Both the position numbers and the translations under genes were made by a program. Below, piece by piece: positions 35,657 through 45,591 of a stretch of DNA of 64,000 nucleotides (the first letter of the stretch is position 1; each line of letters begins with the position of its first letter). The notes beneath the pieces were generated by a model. The model searched no databases and had not been told where the DNA came from. It was given only the letters and a program-made list of their open reading frames with translations. The DNA comes from Nocardia coubleae NBRC 108252 (GTDB lineage: Bacteria; Actinomycetota; Actinomycetes; Mycobacteriales; Mycobacteriaceae): positions 124,001 to 188,000 of the forward strand of contig NZ_BDBD01000025.1 in NCBI RefSeq assembly GCF_001612805.1. Direction: 5' to 3'.

Positions 35657-35802
35657 GGCACTGCGCCCGTTTCGGGACGGCGATGCCGAGGTGACCCGGC
35701 TTTCCGTGGCGCGGTGCCCTACGCCGAAACCACGGACAATCGGCGCCGACGAGCCGGAGGACGGGCCGATCGCGATGCGCGGCCGGTTGCTACCGTGCTG
35801 AC

Positions 35803-36339
35803 ATGCCGGTCGACCGCACACCTTCGCGCACGCTCGTTCTCGGGGGCGCCCGGTCGGGGAAGTCCGCCTTCGCCGAGGGACTGCTCACCGCAGAACGCGA
35901 GGTCCGCTACCTCGCCACCGCGGTGCTCGACCCGGCCGACCACGACTTCGCCGAGCGGATCGACCGGCATCGCGACCGGCGCCCCGACCACTGGTCGACG
36001 GTCGAGAACGCCGACCCCGCAACGGTTCTCGCCACCGAATCGCTCGCGACCCTGCTCGACGACATCGGCACCTGGCTCACCGCGCGCCTGGACGCGCGCG
36101 GGGCGTGGGAGCAACCGCGCGGCACCGTCGCCCCGGACTGCGACGCACTGGTGGCCGCCGTCGCGGCCTACCGGCGACGATTGGTGATCGTCTCGCCCGA
36201 GGTCGGCATGGGTGTCATCCCGGCGACGCGGTCGGGGCGGTTGTTCCGCGACGAGATCGGCACGCTCAACCAGCGGTTGGCCCAGGTGTGCGACGAAGCC
36301 TTCCTCGTCGTCGCCGGGCTGCCGGTCCGGTTGAAATGA
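35803..36339 (+). CDS. cobU: adenosylcobinamide kinase/adenosylcobinamide-phosphate guanylyltransferase
   Basis: 178 residues. P-loop GGARSGKS at 14-21, guanylation region [13 protein letters not shown], and the family C-terminal block [18 protein letters not shown] followed by NQRLAQ. It phosphorylates adenosylcobinamide and attaches GMP, activating the nucleotide loop of B12. First of three collinear late-cobalamin genes (cobU, cobT, cobS). Confidence 0.93.
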   Translation: MPVDRTPSRTLVLGGARSGKSAFAEGLLTAEREVRYLATAVLDPADHDFAERIDRHRDRRPDHWSTVENADPATVLATESLATLLDDIGTWLTARLDARGAWEQPRGTVAPDCDALVAAVAAYRRRLVIVSPEVGMGVIPATRSGRLFRDEIGTLNQRLAQVCDEAFLVVAGLPVRLK

Positions 36340-36412
36340 ACCGGGGTCGCCCGGCACCCCGTGGTCCGGGCAAGATGAGCACCGAAGAAACACTTTGTCG
36401 AAAGGCTTCCCA

Positions 36413-37480
36413 GTGACACACGGATTCGGCCCGGTCGCGGCCCCGGACGCGCAGGTGCGTGGCGCGGCCGAGCAGCGCCAGACGCAGCTGACGAAACCGG
36501 CCGGATCGCTGGGACGACTCGAGGAACTCGGCAACTGGATCGCCGCCTGCCAAGGTGTGTGTCCGCCGAAGCAGTTCGAACGTGCCCGCGTGGTGGTGTT
36601 CGCCGGGGACCACGGTGTCGCCGAGCATGGTGTCTCCGCGTATCCGAGCGAGGTCACCGCGCAGATGGTCGCGAATTTCCTGGCCGGTGGGGCGGCGGTG
36701 AACGCGCTGGCCGCCGTCGCGGGCGCGACCGTGCGCGTCGCCGACATCTCCGTCGACGGCGACACCGACCCGACGGTCTCCCAGCACAAGGTGCGCCGCA
36801 GCTCGGGCTCCATCGACCGTGAGGACGCGCTCACTCAGGAAGAGGTGGCCGCCGCGCTCGCCGCCGGGCGGGCGATCGCCGACGAGGAGGTCGACGCGGG
36901 CGCCGATCTGCTGGTCGCCGGGGACATGGGTATCGGCAACACCACCCCCGCCACCGTCCTCGTCGCCACCCTCACCAACACCGAACCGGTCGCCGCCGTC
37001 GGACGCGGCACCGGTGTCGACGACGCGGGCTGGATCCGCAAGGTCGCCGCCATCCGCGACGGCATGCGCCGGGCCCGCCCCGTCGCCGCCGACCCCGTCG
37101 AATTGCTGCGCGTGGCGGCGGGCGCCGATTTCGCCGCCATGGTCGGTTTCCTCGCCCAGGCCGCCACCCGCCGCACCCCTGTGCTGCTCGATGGTGTCGT
37201 CGTCACCGCCGCCGCCCTGGTCGCCGAGGACCTCGCCGCAGGCGCGAAAGCATGGTGGCTCCCCGCCCACCGTTCCACCGAGCCCGCCCACGACCTGGCC
37301 CTGAAACACCTCCGCCTGCAACCACTCCTGGACCTGAGCATGCGCCTGGGCGAGGGCTCCGGCGCACTGACGGCCCTCCCTCTCCTCCGCGCCGCGGTGG
37401 CCACGCTGTCGGAGATGTCGACCTTCGCCGACGCGGGCGTGAGCACCGCCGACGAAGCCACCGTCGACCTGGTCAAGTGA
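36413..37480 (+). CDS. cobT: nicotinate-nucleotide-dimethylbenzimidazole phosphoribosyltransferase
   Basis: 355 residues from GTG 36413 (AAAGG seven bases upstream; TTG 36395 rejected). CobT features: [40 protein letters not shown], and the catalytic glutamate in [13 protein letters not shown]. It makes alpha-ribazole phosphate for the lower ligand of cobalamin. The cobT-cobS order is as in Rv2207-Rv2208. Confidence 0.95.
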   Translation: MTHGFGPVAAPDAQVRGAAEQRQTQLTKPAGSLGRLEELGNWIAACQGVCPPKQFERARVVVFAGDHGVAEHGVSAYPSEVTAQMVANFLAGGAAVNALAAVAGATVRVADISVDGDTDPTVSQHKVRRSSGSIDREDALTQEEVAAALAAGRAIADEEVDAGADLLVAGDMGIGNTTPATVLVATLTNTEPVAAVGRGTGVDDAGWIRKVAAIRDGMRRARPVAADPVELLRVAAGADFAAMVGFLAQAATRRTPVLLDGVVVTAAALVAEDLAAGAKAWWLPAHRSTEPAHDLALKHLRLQPLLDLSMRLGEGSGALTALPLLRAAVATLSEMSTFADAGVSTADEATVDLVK

Positions 37481-37616
37481 CGACACGAATTAGGCTGCAC
37501 CCCAGCCTGTTCGAGCCGAGTCACCGCCGACTGCACGAGCGCTGCCGACTGCGCCGGTTCGGGCAGCCACGCGATGCCGACGGAGCCACACCGCCGCTGG
37601 GCAGAAGGTGGATGTC

Positions 37617-38366
37617 GTGAACGCGGTGCGCTTGGCGATTTCCTGGCTCACCGTTGTCCCCGTCGGCGGCCCGGCGCAGGTGGACCGGCAGATCTCCGGG
37701 CGGGCGATCACACTCGCACCACTGGTCGGGCTATTGCTGGGCGGTGGGGTGGCCGGCGCGCTGTGGATGTTCGAGCGGGCCGGGCTCACCAGTGCGCTCG
37801 CCGGGCTGCTCGCCGTCGGACTGCTCGCCCTGTGCACGCGCGGTATGCACCTCGACGGGCTCGCCGACACCGCCGACGGGCTCGGTAGTTATGGGCCGCC
37901 CGAGCGGGCTCGGCAGATCATGAAGTCGGGGTCGGCGGGGCCGTTCGGGGTGGCGGCGTTGATCTTCGCGATCGGGATTCAGGCGTTCGCCTTCGCCGCG
38001 CTCGTGGACGAGAGGCGGTGGGCGGCGATCGTGCTCGCTGTCGTACTCGGCCGGGTCGCGGTCGTGATCGCCTGCCGACGTGGTGTTCCGGCCGCACCGG
38101 AGTCGGGTTTCGGCACCCTGGTCGCAGGCACCCAGCCGGTCGCCTCGGTGATCTTCTGGTCGGTCCTCGCGCTCGGCTGCTCGGTGTTCGTCGTCCCCGG
38201 CAACTTCTGGCTCGGCCCCGTCGTCGTTGTCGCGGCCCTGGCCGGATCGGTGCTGATCGCCCGTCACTGCGTGCGCCGCTTCGGTGGCCTCTCGGGCGAC
38301 GTCCTCGGCGCCACCGTCGAGATCACGAGTTCCCTTGCGGCTCTTGGCTTCTCGTCGACTCTCTGA
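37617..38366 (+). CDS. cobS: adenosylcobinamide-GDP ribazoletransferase (cobalamin synthase)
   Basis: 249 residues from GTG 37617, with AGAAGG upstream (37603-37608); GTG 37608 overlaps that site. Polytopic membrane protein with the signature GMHLDGLADTADGLGS, whose acidic residues bind Mg. It joins adenosylcobinamide-GDP and alpha-ribazole phosphate, the last step of B12 assembly, in the membrane. The 136-base gap after cobT shows nothing else. Confidence 0.93.
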   Translation: MNAVRLAISWLTVVPVGGPAQVDRQISGRAITLAPLVGLLLGGGVAGALWMFERAGLTSALAGLLAVGLLALCTRGMHLDGLADTADGLGSYGPPERARQIMKSGSAGPFGVAALIFAIGIQAFAFAALVDERRWAAIVLAVVLGRVAVVIACRRGVPAAPESGFGTLVAGTQPVASVIFWSVLALGCSVFVVPGNFWLGPVVVVAALAGSVLIARHCVRRFGGLSGDVLGATVEITSSLAALGFSSTL

Positions 38367-38501
38367 CTCCCCACCCAAGCGCTATGTGAAACCAGCACTG
38401 TTCACAACTGGGGCGCGTGGCGGTTGTGCGCTCCCACAGACCGCCCGGTCATCGGTACTCGGGTGCATCGCCAGCACACCGGTGGCAATACAGTGGAAGA
38501 C

Positions 38502-39215
38502 ATGTCTTCCGAGCGCCTCTACTTCCGTCAGCTGCTGTCGGGCCGGGATTACGCCGTCGGCGATCCGATCGCGACACAGATGCGCAATTTCGCGTATCTC
38601 ATCGGCGATCGGGAGACCGGCGAGACCCTTCTCGTCGACCCCGCCTATCAGGCCGCCGACCTCGTCGAGGTGGCCGCCGCCGACGGCATGCGCGTGAGCG
38701 GCGTGCTGGCCACCCACCACCATCCCGACCATGTCGGTGGAACCATGCTCGGCTTCACCCTCGGCGGTGTGCGCGAATTACTCGAGAAGACCAGCGTGCC
38801 CGTGCACGTGAACAAGCACGAACTGGACTGGGTCGCCAAGACCACCGGCATCGCCCCGAGCGAGCTCACCGGCCACGACAACGGCGACACCGTCTCGGTC
38901 GGCGCCTTCGACATCGAACTGCTCCACACCCCCGGCCACACCCCCGGCAGCCAGTGCTTCCTGTTCGACGGCCGCCTCATCTCCGGCGACACCCTGTTCG
39001 TCGACGGCTGCGGCCGCACCGACTTCCCCGGCGGTGACTCCGACGAGATGTTCCGTAGCCTGCGTCACCTGGCCGGGCTGAACGGCAATCCCGTCGTCTA
39101 CCCGGGCCACTGGTACTCCGAGGCGCCGAGTGCCGAGCTGTCCTCGGTCCGCGACAACAACTACGTGCTGCGGCCCCAGTCCCTGCAGCAGTGGCAAGCC
39201 CTGATGCCTGGCTGA
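38502..39215 (+). CDS. metallo-beta-lactamase-fold hydrolase (glyoxalase II-like)
   Basis: 237 residues from ATG 38502 with GTGGAAG upstream. Metal ligands: THHHPDH near residue 72, HTPGHTPGS, SGDTLFVDGCGRTDFPG and YPGHWY near the C terminus, the full two-zinc set. Relatives act on thioesters such as S-lactoylglutathione; mycolata use mycothiol instead, so the substrate is probably a different thioester. Confidence 0.85.
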   Translation: MSSERLYFRQLLSGRDYAVGDPIATQMRNFAYLIGDRETGETLLVDPAYQAADLVEVAAADGMRVSGVLATHHHPDHVGGTMLGFTLGGVRELLEKTSVPVHVNKHELDWVAKTTGIAPSELTGHDNGDTVSVGAFDIELLHTPGHTPGSQCFLFDGRLISGDTLFVDGCGRTDFPGGDSDEMFRSLRHLAGLNGNPVVYPGHWYSEAPSAELSSVRDNNYVLRPQSLQQWQALMPG

Positions 39216-39221
39216 CGAACG

Positions 39222-39255
39222 AAAGAGCGGGCCCACACTCGAGGGCCCGCTCTTT
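39222..39255. terminator. bidirectional terminator, metallo-hydrolase / ilvE
   Basis: AAAGAGCGGGCCC (39222-39234) and GGGCCCGCTCTTT (39243-39255) form a perfect 13-base stem with an 8-base loop and T-runs on both sides, a textbook intrinsic terminator between convergent genes. Confidence 0.93.
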
Positions 39256-39263
39256 TTCGCCGA

Positions 39264-40361
39264 TTACAGCTTGCGCATCCACCCGTGGGTGTCGGCGAAC
39301 GTGCCGCGCTGGATACCGGTGAGCGTGTCGCGCAGCGCCATGGTCACCTCGCCGGGCTCGCCGCCGCCGATCGCGAATTCGCCGTCGTGGGAACGCACCC
39401 AGCCGACGGGGGTGATCACGGCGGCGGTTCCGCACGCGAAAACCTCACTGATCTCACCGGATTCGGCGCCCTTGCGCCATTCCTCCACCGAGACCTTGCG
39501 CTCCTCCACCGGGTAGCCGGAGTCGGCGGCCAGGGTGAGCAGCGAGTCGCGGGTGATGCCGGGCAGCAGCGAACCCGACAGTTCCGGGGTCACCAGCCGC
39601 GCCTGCGACCCGGTGCCGAACACGAAGAACAGGTTGTTGGTGCCCATCTCCTCGACGTAGCGACGCTCGCAGGCGTCCAGCCACACCACCTGGTCGCAAC
39701 CCTTCTCGGTGGCCTGGGCCTGGGCGAGCAGGGAGGCGGCGTAGTTGCCCGCCACCTTCGCCTCACCGGTACCGCCGGGTGCGGCGCGCACGTATTCGGT
39801 GGACAACCACACCCGCACCGGCTTCACACCGCGCGGGAAGTACGCGCCCGCGGGCGAGGCGAGCAGCAGGTACTTGTAGGCGGCGGCCGGCTTCACCCCG
39901 AGACCGGCCTCGGTCGAGAACATGAACGGACGCAGGTACAGCGAGTCCTCACCACCGGCGGGGGGCACCCAGTCGGCGTCCACCTCGAGCAGCTGGCGCA
40001 CCGACTCGATGAACAGCTCCTCGGGCAGCTCGGCCATCGCCATGCGGGCCGCCGAGCGGCGGAACCGCGCCGCGTTGGCGTCGATGCGGAAGGTGGCGAT
40101 GCTGCCGTCGGGCTGACGGTAGGCCTTGAGGCCCTCGAAGATCGCCTGTCCATAGTGGAAGACCATGGTGGCCGGATCCATCGACAACGGACCGTACGGC
40201 TCGACCCGAGCGTTGCCCCACTGACCGTCGGTGTAGTCGATCGACACCATGTGATCGGTGAAGTACCGCCCGAAACCGGGCGCCGCCAGTACCTGTTCCC
40301 GCTGCTGCGCCGAGATGGGCGCGGGGTGCGGAATACGGGTGAACTGTGCAGCGACTGTCAT
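39264..40361 (-). CDS. ilvE: branched-chain amino acid aminotransferase
   Basis: 365 residues. Class IV PLP aminotransferase; the Schiff-base lysine is in [13 protein letters not shown]. Other conserved blocks are [35 protein letters not shown] and [10 protein letters not shown]. It interconverts Leu/Ile/Val with their keto acids using glutamate. gcvT lies upstream on the same strand with 26 bases between, so they may share a transcript. Synteny matches Rv2210c-Rv2211c. Confidence 0.95.
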   Translation of the reverse strand: MTVAAQFTRIPHPAPISAQQREQVLAAPGFGRYFTDHMVSIDYTDGQWGNARVEPYGPLSMDPATMVFHYGQAIFEGLKAYRQPDGSIATFRIDANAARFRRSAARMAMAELPEELFIESVRQLLEVDADWVPPAGGEDSLYLRPFMFSTEAGLGVKPAAAYKYLLLASPAGAYFPRGVKPVRVWLSTEYVRAAPGGTGEAKVAGNYAASLLAQAQATEKGCDQVVWLDACERRYVEEMGTNNLFFVFGTGSQARLVTPELSGSLLPGITRDSLLTLAADSGYPVEERKVSVEEWRKGAESGEISEVFACGTAAVITPVGWVRSHDGEFAIGGGEPGEVTMALRDTLTGIQRGTFADTHGWMRKL

Positions 40362-40387
40362 GATGCGATCCTATCGGGCGGTAACTG

Positions 40388-41488
40388 TTACTTGGTCTTG
40401 GTGTCGACGAACGGCGGCTTGACCACCTCGCAGCGCAGCCTGCGCCCGCGCACGTCGACCTCCACCTCGTCGCCGGGCGCGAGTTTCGCGTCGGTGTCGA
40501 GCAGGGCCAGCGCGATGCCGACCTTCAGCGAGGGTGAGAACGTGCCCGAGGTGGTCTCGCCGACCGGTTCGCCGTCGCGCAGAACGGTCTGGCCCTGACG
40601 CAGCACACCTCGGTCGAGCGCTTTGAGACCGAGCAGAGTGCGGCGCGGTCCGTCGGCCTTCTCCTTCGTCAGCGCGTCCTTGCCCCAGAACTGCGGCTTC
40701 TGCCAGCCGACGGCCCACCCGGTGCGGGCCTGGTTCGGGGTGATGTCGAGGGAGAGTTCATGGCCGTGCAGCGGGTAGCCCATCTCGGTGCGCAGGGTGT
40801 CGCGGGCGCCGAGTCCGGCGGGCTGACCGCCCGCGGCGCGGACCTGTTCGACCAGAGCGCGGAACACCGGTTCGGCGTCGCCCCATTTCGGCAGCAGCTC
40901 GTAGCCGTGTTCGCCGGTGTAGCCGGTGCGGCACACGCGCACGGGCCGACCGTCCCATTCGGCGTCGGCGTAGGCCATGTACTCCATATCGGTGGGCAGG
41001 CCGAGCGCGGCGAGCACCTCCGTGGACTTGGGTCCCTGCACAGCGAACACCGCGTACTCACGGTGTTCGTCGGTGACGGTGATGCCCTCGGGTGCGGTCT
41101 TGCGCAGTTCGGCGACGACCGCGGCGGTGTTCGCGGCGTTCGGTACGAGGAACACCTCGTCGTCGCCGACGTAGTAGGCGATCAGGTCGTCGATCACGCC
41201 GCCGTCCTGCGCGCAGCACAGCGTGTACTGCGCCTTGCCCGAGCGGATGCGGCCGAGATCGTTGGTCAGCGCCGAGTTCACGAACTGCGCGGCGCCGGGT
41301 CCCGCCACCGTCGCCTTGCCCAGGTGACTCACATCGAACAGGCCGACCGTCGTCCGCACCGCGGTGTGCTCGCCGACGGTTCCCGCGTACTGCACCGGCA
41401 TCTCCCAGCCACCGAACGGGGCGAAGGTCGCCCCCAGTTCGACATGAACGGCATGGATGGGGCCTTCGAGCAGGACGTTGTCGGTCAT
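40388..41488 (-). CDS. gcvT: glycine cleavage system aminomethyltransferase (T protein)
   Basis: 366 residues from ATG 41488 ([12 protein letters not shown]); the frame is open for 29 more codons upstream. Conserved blocks: [23 protein letters not shown], the folate-binding region [14 protein letters not shown], and [18 protein letters not shown]. It moves the methylene of the aminomethyl-lipoyl H protein to tetrahydrofolate. The H, P and L partners are not in the window. Confidence 0.93.
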   Translation of the reverse strand: MTDNVLLEGPIHAVHVELGATFAPFGGWEMPVQYAGTVGEHTAVRTTVGLFDVSHLGKATVAGPGAAQFVNSALTNDLGRIRSGKAQYTLCCAQDGGVIDDLIAYYVGDDEVFLVPNAANTAAVVAELRKTAPEGITVTDEHREYAVFAVQGPKSTEVLAALGLPTDMEYMAYADAEWDGRPVRVCRTGYTGEHGYELLPKWGDAEPVFRALVEQVRAAGGQPAGLGARDTLRTEMGYPLHGHELSLDITPNQARTGWAVGWQKPQFWGKDALTKEKADGPRRTLLGLKALDRGVLRQGQTVLRDGEPVGETTSGTFSPSLKVGIALALLDTDAKLAPGDEVEVDVRGRRLRCEVVKPPFVDTKTK

Positions 41489-41589
41489 GGCAGCGAGCTT
41501 ATCCGGCGCTCCCGACATCGCGGCGTGCCCCTGCATTTGGGGGCTCTCACCAGGCATCTCGGCACGCCGGAGCATGCGAGGATCACGCC

Positions 41590-41769
41590 ATGAATCTCCG
41601 TAGACCCATCTCCGTCCTGATGCTCGCCGGCGCGTCGGTGCTGCTGACCCAGCCGGTCGCGCACGCCGAGACCGGCAGCAGCCAGATCAATGTGGGCTGC
41701 ATCCTGCAGTCGCTGTCCGGCGAGAGCCCGACCGCCGACTGCAACCCGTCCCCGATCCCGATCCCCTGA
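41590..41769 (+). CDS. very small secreted protein, 59 aa with two cysteines
   Basis: ATG 41590, with GCGAGG upstream. Residues 1-27 are a clear signal peptide ([16 protein letters not shown], cleavage after AHA). The mature part is about 32 residues, with two cysteines (VGCILQ, ADCNPS) that could form one disulphide, and a Pro-Ile tail (NPSPIPIP). No family recognised. It is divergent from gcvT, with 101 bases between. Function unknown. Confidence 0.65.
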   Translation: MNLRRPISVLMLAGASVLLTQPVAHAETGSSQINVGCILQSLSGESPTADCNPSPIPIP

Positions 41770-41830
41770 TCGGGAACCGTCGTGACCCGGCTTCGAGGGG
41801 TGCACGGGTCGCGACGGTCGCGAGCGAAAG

Positions 41831-43414
41831 ATGAAGACGGGCAACGGCGGTAGTGTTCTCGGTGTGAGTGATCTGCCCCGCGCCCGGTTCGGTCATGTCG
41901 CCCGGATGGACGAGACCATGAGCCGGGCTGTGTCCCGCATTCCCGAAACCGCCATCGATCGCGGCATGCTGCGACTGACCCGCTCGGCGAACACGGGCGG
42001 GCTGTGGTTGGCCACGGCGGCGGTGCTGGCGGCCAAACCCGGTCCGCCGCGCCGGGCCGCGCTGCGCGGTGTGATCGCCCTGGCGGGCACGAGCATCGCG
42101 GTGAATCTCGTACTCAAGACGCTGATCCCCCGGCGCAGGCCACCGGCCGAGCTGATGCCGCACGGGCGCAGGCTCGTCGACGCGCCGGTGTCGTCGTCGT
42201 TCCCGTCCGGGCACAGCGCCAACGCCGCCGCGTTCGCCACGGCTGTCGCGCTGGAGAGCCCGCGCACCGCGCTCGCCGTGGCTCCCGTCGCCGCCGCCGT
42301 CGCCTACTCGCGCATCCACACCGGCGCGCACTGGCCCTCCGACGTGCTGGTCGGCGCGAGCGTCGGCACCGCCGTCGCGCTCACCACCCGCCGCTGGTGG
42401 CCGATCCGCGAATCCGACGAGGCCGAGGCACACGCCGTGCAGGACGCGCCGATCCTGGCCGACGGCAAAGGCCTTGCGCTGCTGATCAATCCGCGCTCCG
42501 GTGACTCCACCTACGACCCGACCCCCGATATCGCCGAGGCCCTGCCCGCCGCGAAACTGCTGCACACCGTGCCCGGTCGCGACGCCGCCGAGGTACTGCA
42601 GGAGGCGATCGACCCGTCGGTGCTCGCGGTCGGCGCCGCCGGTGGCGACGGCACCATCGCCGCGGCCGCCGCCGTCGCGATCCGTAACGACCTGCCGCTG
42701 GTCGTCGTCCCCGCGGGCACCCTCAACCACTTCGCGCGCGACCTCGGCGTCTACGACCTGCGCGAGGTGGCCGACGCCACCGGTGCGGGCGAGGCCGTCG
42801 AAGTCGACATCGCCGCAGTCGAATTCGACACCCCAGAGGGACCGCACACCCATCACCTCATCAACACCGCCAGCGTCGGCGCCTACCCGGAGCTGGTCCG
42901 GTTGCGGGAGAAGTGGGAGGACCGCTGGGGCAAGTGGCCCGCGTTCGCCGCGGCCCTCGTCGTCACCCTGCGCCGGGCCGAACCGATCCACATCCGCATC
43001 GACGACCGCTGGCACGACATGTGGTTCCTGTTCATCGGCAACGGCCCCTATCACCCGCACGGCGCGGTGCCCGCGTTCCGGTCCCGCCTCGACGAGGGGC
43101 TGCTCGATGTGCGCTGGCTGCGCGCCGACGTGCGGTTCTCCCGGACCCGCGCGGTGATCGCGTTGATGCTGGCCGCGATCGGGCACAGCCGGGTGTACGG
43201 CGAACGCCAGACCCACGAACTCACCATCACCTCGAAGTCCCCCATCGCGGTGGCCGCCGACGGTGAGGTGGTCGGCACGGCGAGCACCCTGCGGTTCTCG
43301 GTGGCGGGCCGGGTGACGGTGTACCGCCGCGACGAGGAGAACCCGCGCTGGGAGAACCGGGCCCGTCCGCATCACCGTCGTCCGCTGGCCTGGCTCACCG
43401 ACCGGCGCCGCTGA
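41831..43414 (+). CDS. PAP2 phosphatase-diacylglycerol kinase fusion protein
   Basis: 527 residues from ATG 41831 (GTG 41864 is an alternative). The N-terminal half is a PAP2-type phosphatase with membrane helices: KTLIPRRRPP, PSGHSANAAAF and SRIHTGAHWPSDVLVG give the three phosphatase motifs. The C-terminal half (about 215-500) is a DAGK/lipid-kinase catalytic domain with GGDGT and PAGTLNHFARDLG. One polypeptide thus carries opposite lipid phosphatase and kinase activities, a known actinobacterial fusion; its substrate (isoprenyl or glycerolipid phosphate) is unsettled. Confidence 0.88.
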   Translation: MKTGNGGSVLGVSDLPRARFGHVARMDETMSRAVSRIPETAIDRGMLRLTRSANTGGLWLATAAVLAAKPGPPRRAALRGVIALAGTSIAVNLVLKTLIPRRRPPAELMPHGRRLVDAPVSSSFPSGHSANAAAFATAVALESPRTALAVAPVAAAVAYSRIHTGAHWPSDVLVGASVGTAVALTTRRWWPIRESDEAEAHAVQDAPILADGKGLALLINPRSGDSTYDPTPDIAEALPAAKLLHTVPGRDAAEVLQEAIDPSVLAVGAAGGDGTIAAAAAVAIRNDLPLVVVPAGTLNHFARDLGVYDLREVADATGAGEAVEVDIAAVEFDTPEGPHTHHLINTASVGAYPELVRLREKWEDRWGKWPAFAAALVVTLRRAEPIHIRIDDRWHDMWFLFIGNGPYHPHGAVPAFRSRLDEGLLDVRWLRADVRFSRTRAVIALMLAAIGHSRVYGERQTHELTITSKSPIAVAADGEVVGTASTLRFSVAGRVTVYRRDEENPRWENRARPHHRRPLAWLTDRRR

Positions 43415-43503
43415 ACCGGGTTTCTCACGAACCCGTCTCACCTCGATCACCATCGCCCACAACAACCTTGCGCCACCGCGCCGGGCTGTGCACATGATGG
43501 ATC

Positions 43504-44148
43504 ATGAGCTTTCCGGACGGTGGACGTCCGATCACCGCGTTCGAAGCAGACCGCCGCTGGGACCCCTGGACTCCGAGCGTGGTCGCCGCCCGTCTCGCCG
43601 ATTGCACGGCGCCGTGGGCGGTGGCAGGCGGGTGGGCGCTCGACCTGTTCGCCGGGAGCATCTCCCGGGCCCACGCCGACATCGAAATCGCTGTTCCGCG
43701 AGCGGCTTTCCCGACGATCGCGGCGGCTTTTCCCGAGTACGAGTGGGATGTCGTCGGTGAGGGCACGCTGTGGTCGTTCGCGGCCGCCGCCGAGAACGCC
43801 GACCTGCACCAGACCTGGTTGCGTGATCCGTTCACCGGCGCCTACCACCTGGACGTGTTCCGCGAACCGCACGACGGCGACACCTGGATCTGCCGACGCG
43901 ACCCCACCATCACGCTCCCCTACCGCGACCTGATCCGCACCACCCCCACCGGTATCCCCTATCTGATCCCCGAGGCGGTCCTGCTGTTCAAGGCGAAGGC
44001 CGACCGCCCCAAGGATTCCGCCGATTTCCACCACGTACTGCCACTGCTCACCCCGGAACGCTCGAACCGGCTGCACAACTGGCTGACCCGAGTACACCCC
44101 GGCCACCGCTGGCTCGCCGAACTACCGGCCCCTTCGGCTACGCAGTGA
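43504..44148 (+). CDS. nucleotidyltransferase-fold protein (AadB/DUF-like)
   Basis: 214 residues. AVAGGWALDLFAG followed by HADIEIAV is the GG-W...D-x-E/D pattern of the nucleotidyltransferase fold, closest to the aminoglycoside-2''-adenylyltransferase-like family. The second acidic position is Glu, and the rest (LFKAKADRPKDSADF) fits the family. Such chromosomal relatives are usually of unknown function, so resistance should not be assumed. Its 3' end overlaps the convergent gene by 11 bases. Confidence 0.65.
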   Translation: MSFPDGGRPITAFEADRRWDPWTPSVVAARLADCTAPWAVAGGWALDLFAGSISRAHADIEIAVPRAAFPTIAAAFPEYEWDVVGEGTLWSFAAAAENADLHQTWLRDPFTGAYHLDVFREPHDGDTWICRRDPTITLPYRDLIRTTPTGIPYLIPEAVLLFKAKADRPKDSADFHHVLPLLTPERSNRLHNWLTRVHPGHRWLAELPAPSATQ

Positions 44149-45169
44149 CGCACCACCCCTGCCGGTAATCGGCCCAATCCTGGGGCGTGGCAGCGAAATC
44201 CACGTACAACGCCACCCCGAAGTTCGCGCGACCCACATCGGTGCGCGTCTGCCCTAATCGGATCCCACGCACCGCCGCCGCCACGGTCTCCGCCGCCCCG
44301 TGATGGCCGGGATCGTCGGCCCAGAACGCCGGTGCGCCCATCAGCAGATCGACCTCCGCCGGCGTCACCTCCAGCGCCAGCTCCGTCTGCTGCGCGACAT
44401 AGCCGCTGTAGAGCGCGCGCGTCGGCATCGCGGTGTCGTAGGACATCACCGCCACCTGGTCGACCCGCCGCGCCACCTCCGCGAAATACGCCTGGCTCCA
44501 CCACTTCCCGTGATCGGCCACCGCGATCCCCACCGCGTGCAATCCGGGCAGCGGATCGATCACCGGCGCCGACACCGACAAGGTAACCCCGGCGGCCGCG
44601 GTCATCACGCGGGTCTGCTCGAGCAGGGCCAGGTATCCCGGCGACCCCGATCGGATGGGTTCAAGGTCGTAGTGCACGCCGTCGAACCCGTAGTCGAGCA
44701 CCCGCCGCGCCGAGGTGACCACCCATTCCCGCGACGCCGCCGATTCCACGTCGAGACCGTCGAATTCGGGCTGCACGATGTCGCCGAGCCACGACTGCAC
44801 CCGGATACCGGGCAACTTCGTGTGTACCGCGTCGACGAACCAGCGCGCCCTGGGGGCCAGGTCGTCGCGCAGCGACCCGTCGTGCTCCAGCGGACCCGTG
44901 TGGACGTACAGATCACGAATGCCGGTGCCCGCCAGCAACTTCGCGAGCCCGTCGATATCGGCGTCGGTGCGGCGCCCGTCGACCCAGGCGTGGCCGAGCC
45001 AGAACGCGTCCTTACCCCGGCTGCGCGCCTGCTCGGATTGCTCGCCGACGTTGTACACCAGCAGCGCGGTGAGTATGCCCGCGACCGGCACCGATACCAC
45101 CGCCACCAGCGCGAGCCCGACGACGACGCCACGCATCCACCACGACCACGCCCGCCACTTCCCCCGCAT
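44138..45169 (-). CDS. membrane-anchored GH18-like putative glycoside hydrolase
   Basis: 343 residues from ATG 45169, with GGGGAGG just upstream. One N-terminal membrane helix (MRGVVVGLALVAVVSVPVAG), then an external TIM-barrel-like domain: FDGVHYDLEP resembles the DxxDxDxE catalytic strand of GH18 enzymes, with Asp and Glu retained but the first Asp of the motif shifted. SYDTAMPTRALYSGY is a later barrel strand. Substrate unknown; a cell-wall glycan is possible. Confidence 0.65.
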   Translation of the reverse strand: MRGKWRAWSWWMRGVVVGLALVAVVSVPVAGILTALLVYNVGEQSEQARSRGKDAFWLGHAWVDGRRTDADIDGLAKLLAGTGIRDLYVHTGPLEHDGSLRDDLAPRARWFVDAVHTKLPGIRVQSWLGDIVQPEFDGLDVESAASREWVVTSARRVLDYGFDGVHYDLEPIRSGSPGYLALLEQTRVMTAAAGVTLSVSAPVIDPLPGLHAVGIAVADHGKWWSQAYFAEVARRVDQVAVMSYDTAMPTRALYSGYVAQQTELALEVTPAEVDLLMGAPAFWADDPGHHGAAETVAAAVRGIRLGQTRTDVGRANFGVALYVDFAATPQDWADYRQGWCVTA

Positions 45170-45288
45170 TGTTCCTCCCCCGATCGACGACGTCCCGATA
45201 CTACCGGCAGGTACCGACAGGGAAATTTCCGGCAAATCGCCCACGCGTGAAACACTGTGCGCCGCTGTACAACTGAACGGAGCACCAC

Positions 45289-45540
45289 ATGAAATTCGCC
45301 GTCACCCTCGGGTCCGCCGCCGTCGCGGCCTTCGCCTTCGCGATCGCGACCCCGGCCGTGGCCAGCGCCCAGCAGTCCTCGGACTGCCACGGCTCGTACT
45401 CCCCCTGCCTACCCATCGTCAGCGACGTCGACTGCGAGGGTGGCAGCGGCAACGGACCCGTCTACACCGGCAAGGTGAAGGTCATCGGCCCCGACGATTA
45501 CGGCCTCGATCGCGACGGCGACGGATACGGCTGCGAGTAG
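45289..45540 (+). CDS. secreted excalibur-domain protein
   Basis: 83 residues: signal peptide (about 1-28, cleavage after ASA), then one excalibur domain: DVDCEGGSGNGPVYTG followed by LDRDGDGYGCE. The DxDxDGxxCE loop binds calcium in this family. Single small secreted domain, function unknown. Divergent from the GH18-like gene. Confidence 0.88.
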   Translation: MKFAVTLGSAAVAAFAFAIATPAVASAQQSSDCHGSYSPCLPIVSDVDCEGGSGNGPVYTGKVKVIGPDDYGLDRDGDGYGCE

Positions 45541-45546
45541 ACAGCA

Positions 45547-45584
45547 CGAGGGGCGTGCGATGACGGATCATCGCACGCCCCTCG
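45547..45584. terminator. bidirectional terminator after the excalibur gene
   Basis: A perfect 17-base stem, 45547-45563 with 45568-45584, loop CGGA, between convergent stops at 45540 and 45592. Confidence 0.85.
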
Positions 45585-45591
45585 GCGTAGC

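Noticed and set aside
35657-35802. Cobalamin riboswitch upstream of cobU
   Set aside because: Only 146 bases lie before cobU, and no B12-box-like conserved core could be seen.
37481-37616. Small gene between cobT and cobS
   Set aside because: An Arg-rich frame is open here but it continues out of the cobT shadow and has no own start or ribosome site.
43504-44148. Aminoglycoside resistance gene
   Set aside because: Only the nucleotidyltransferase fold is shared; chromosomal homologues of this kind are common, and nothing mobile or resistance-related surrounds it.
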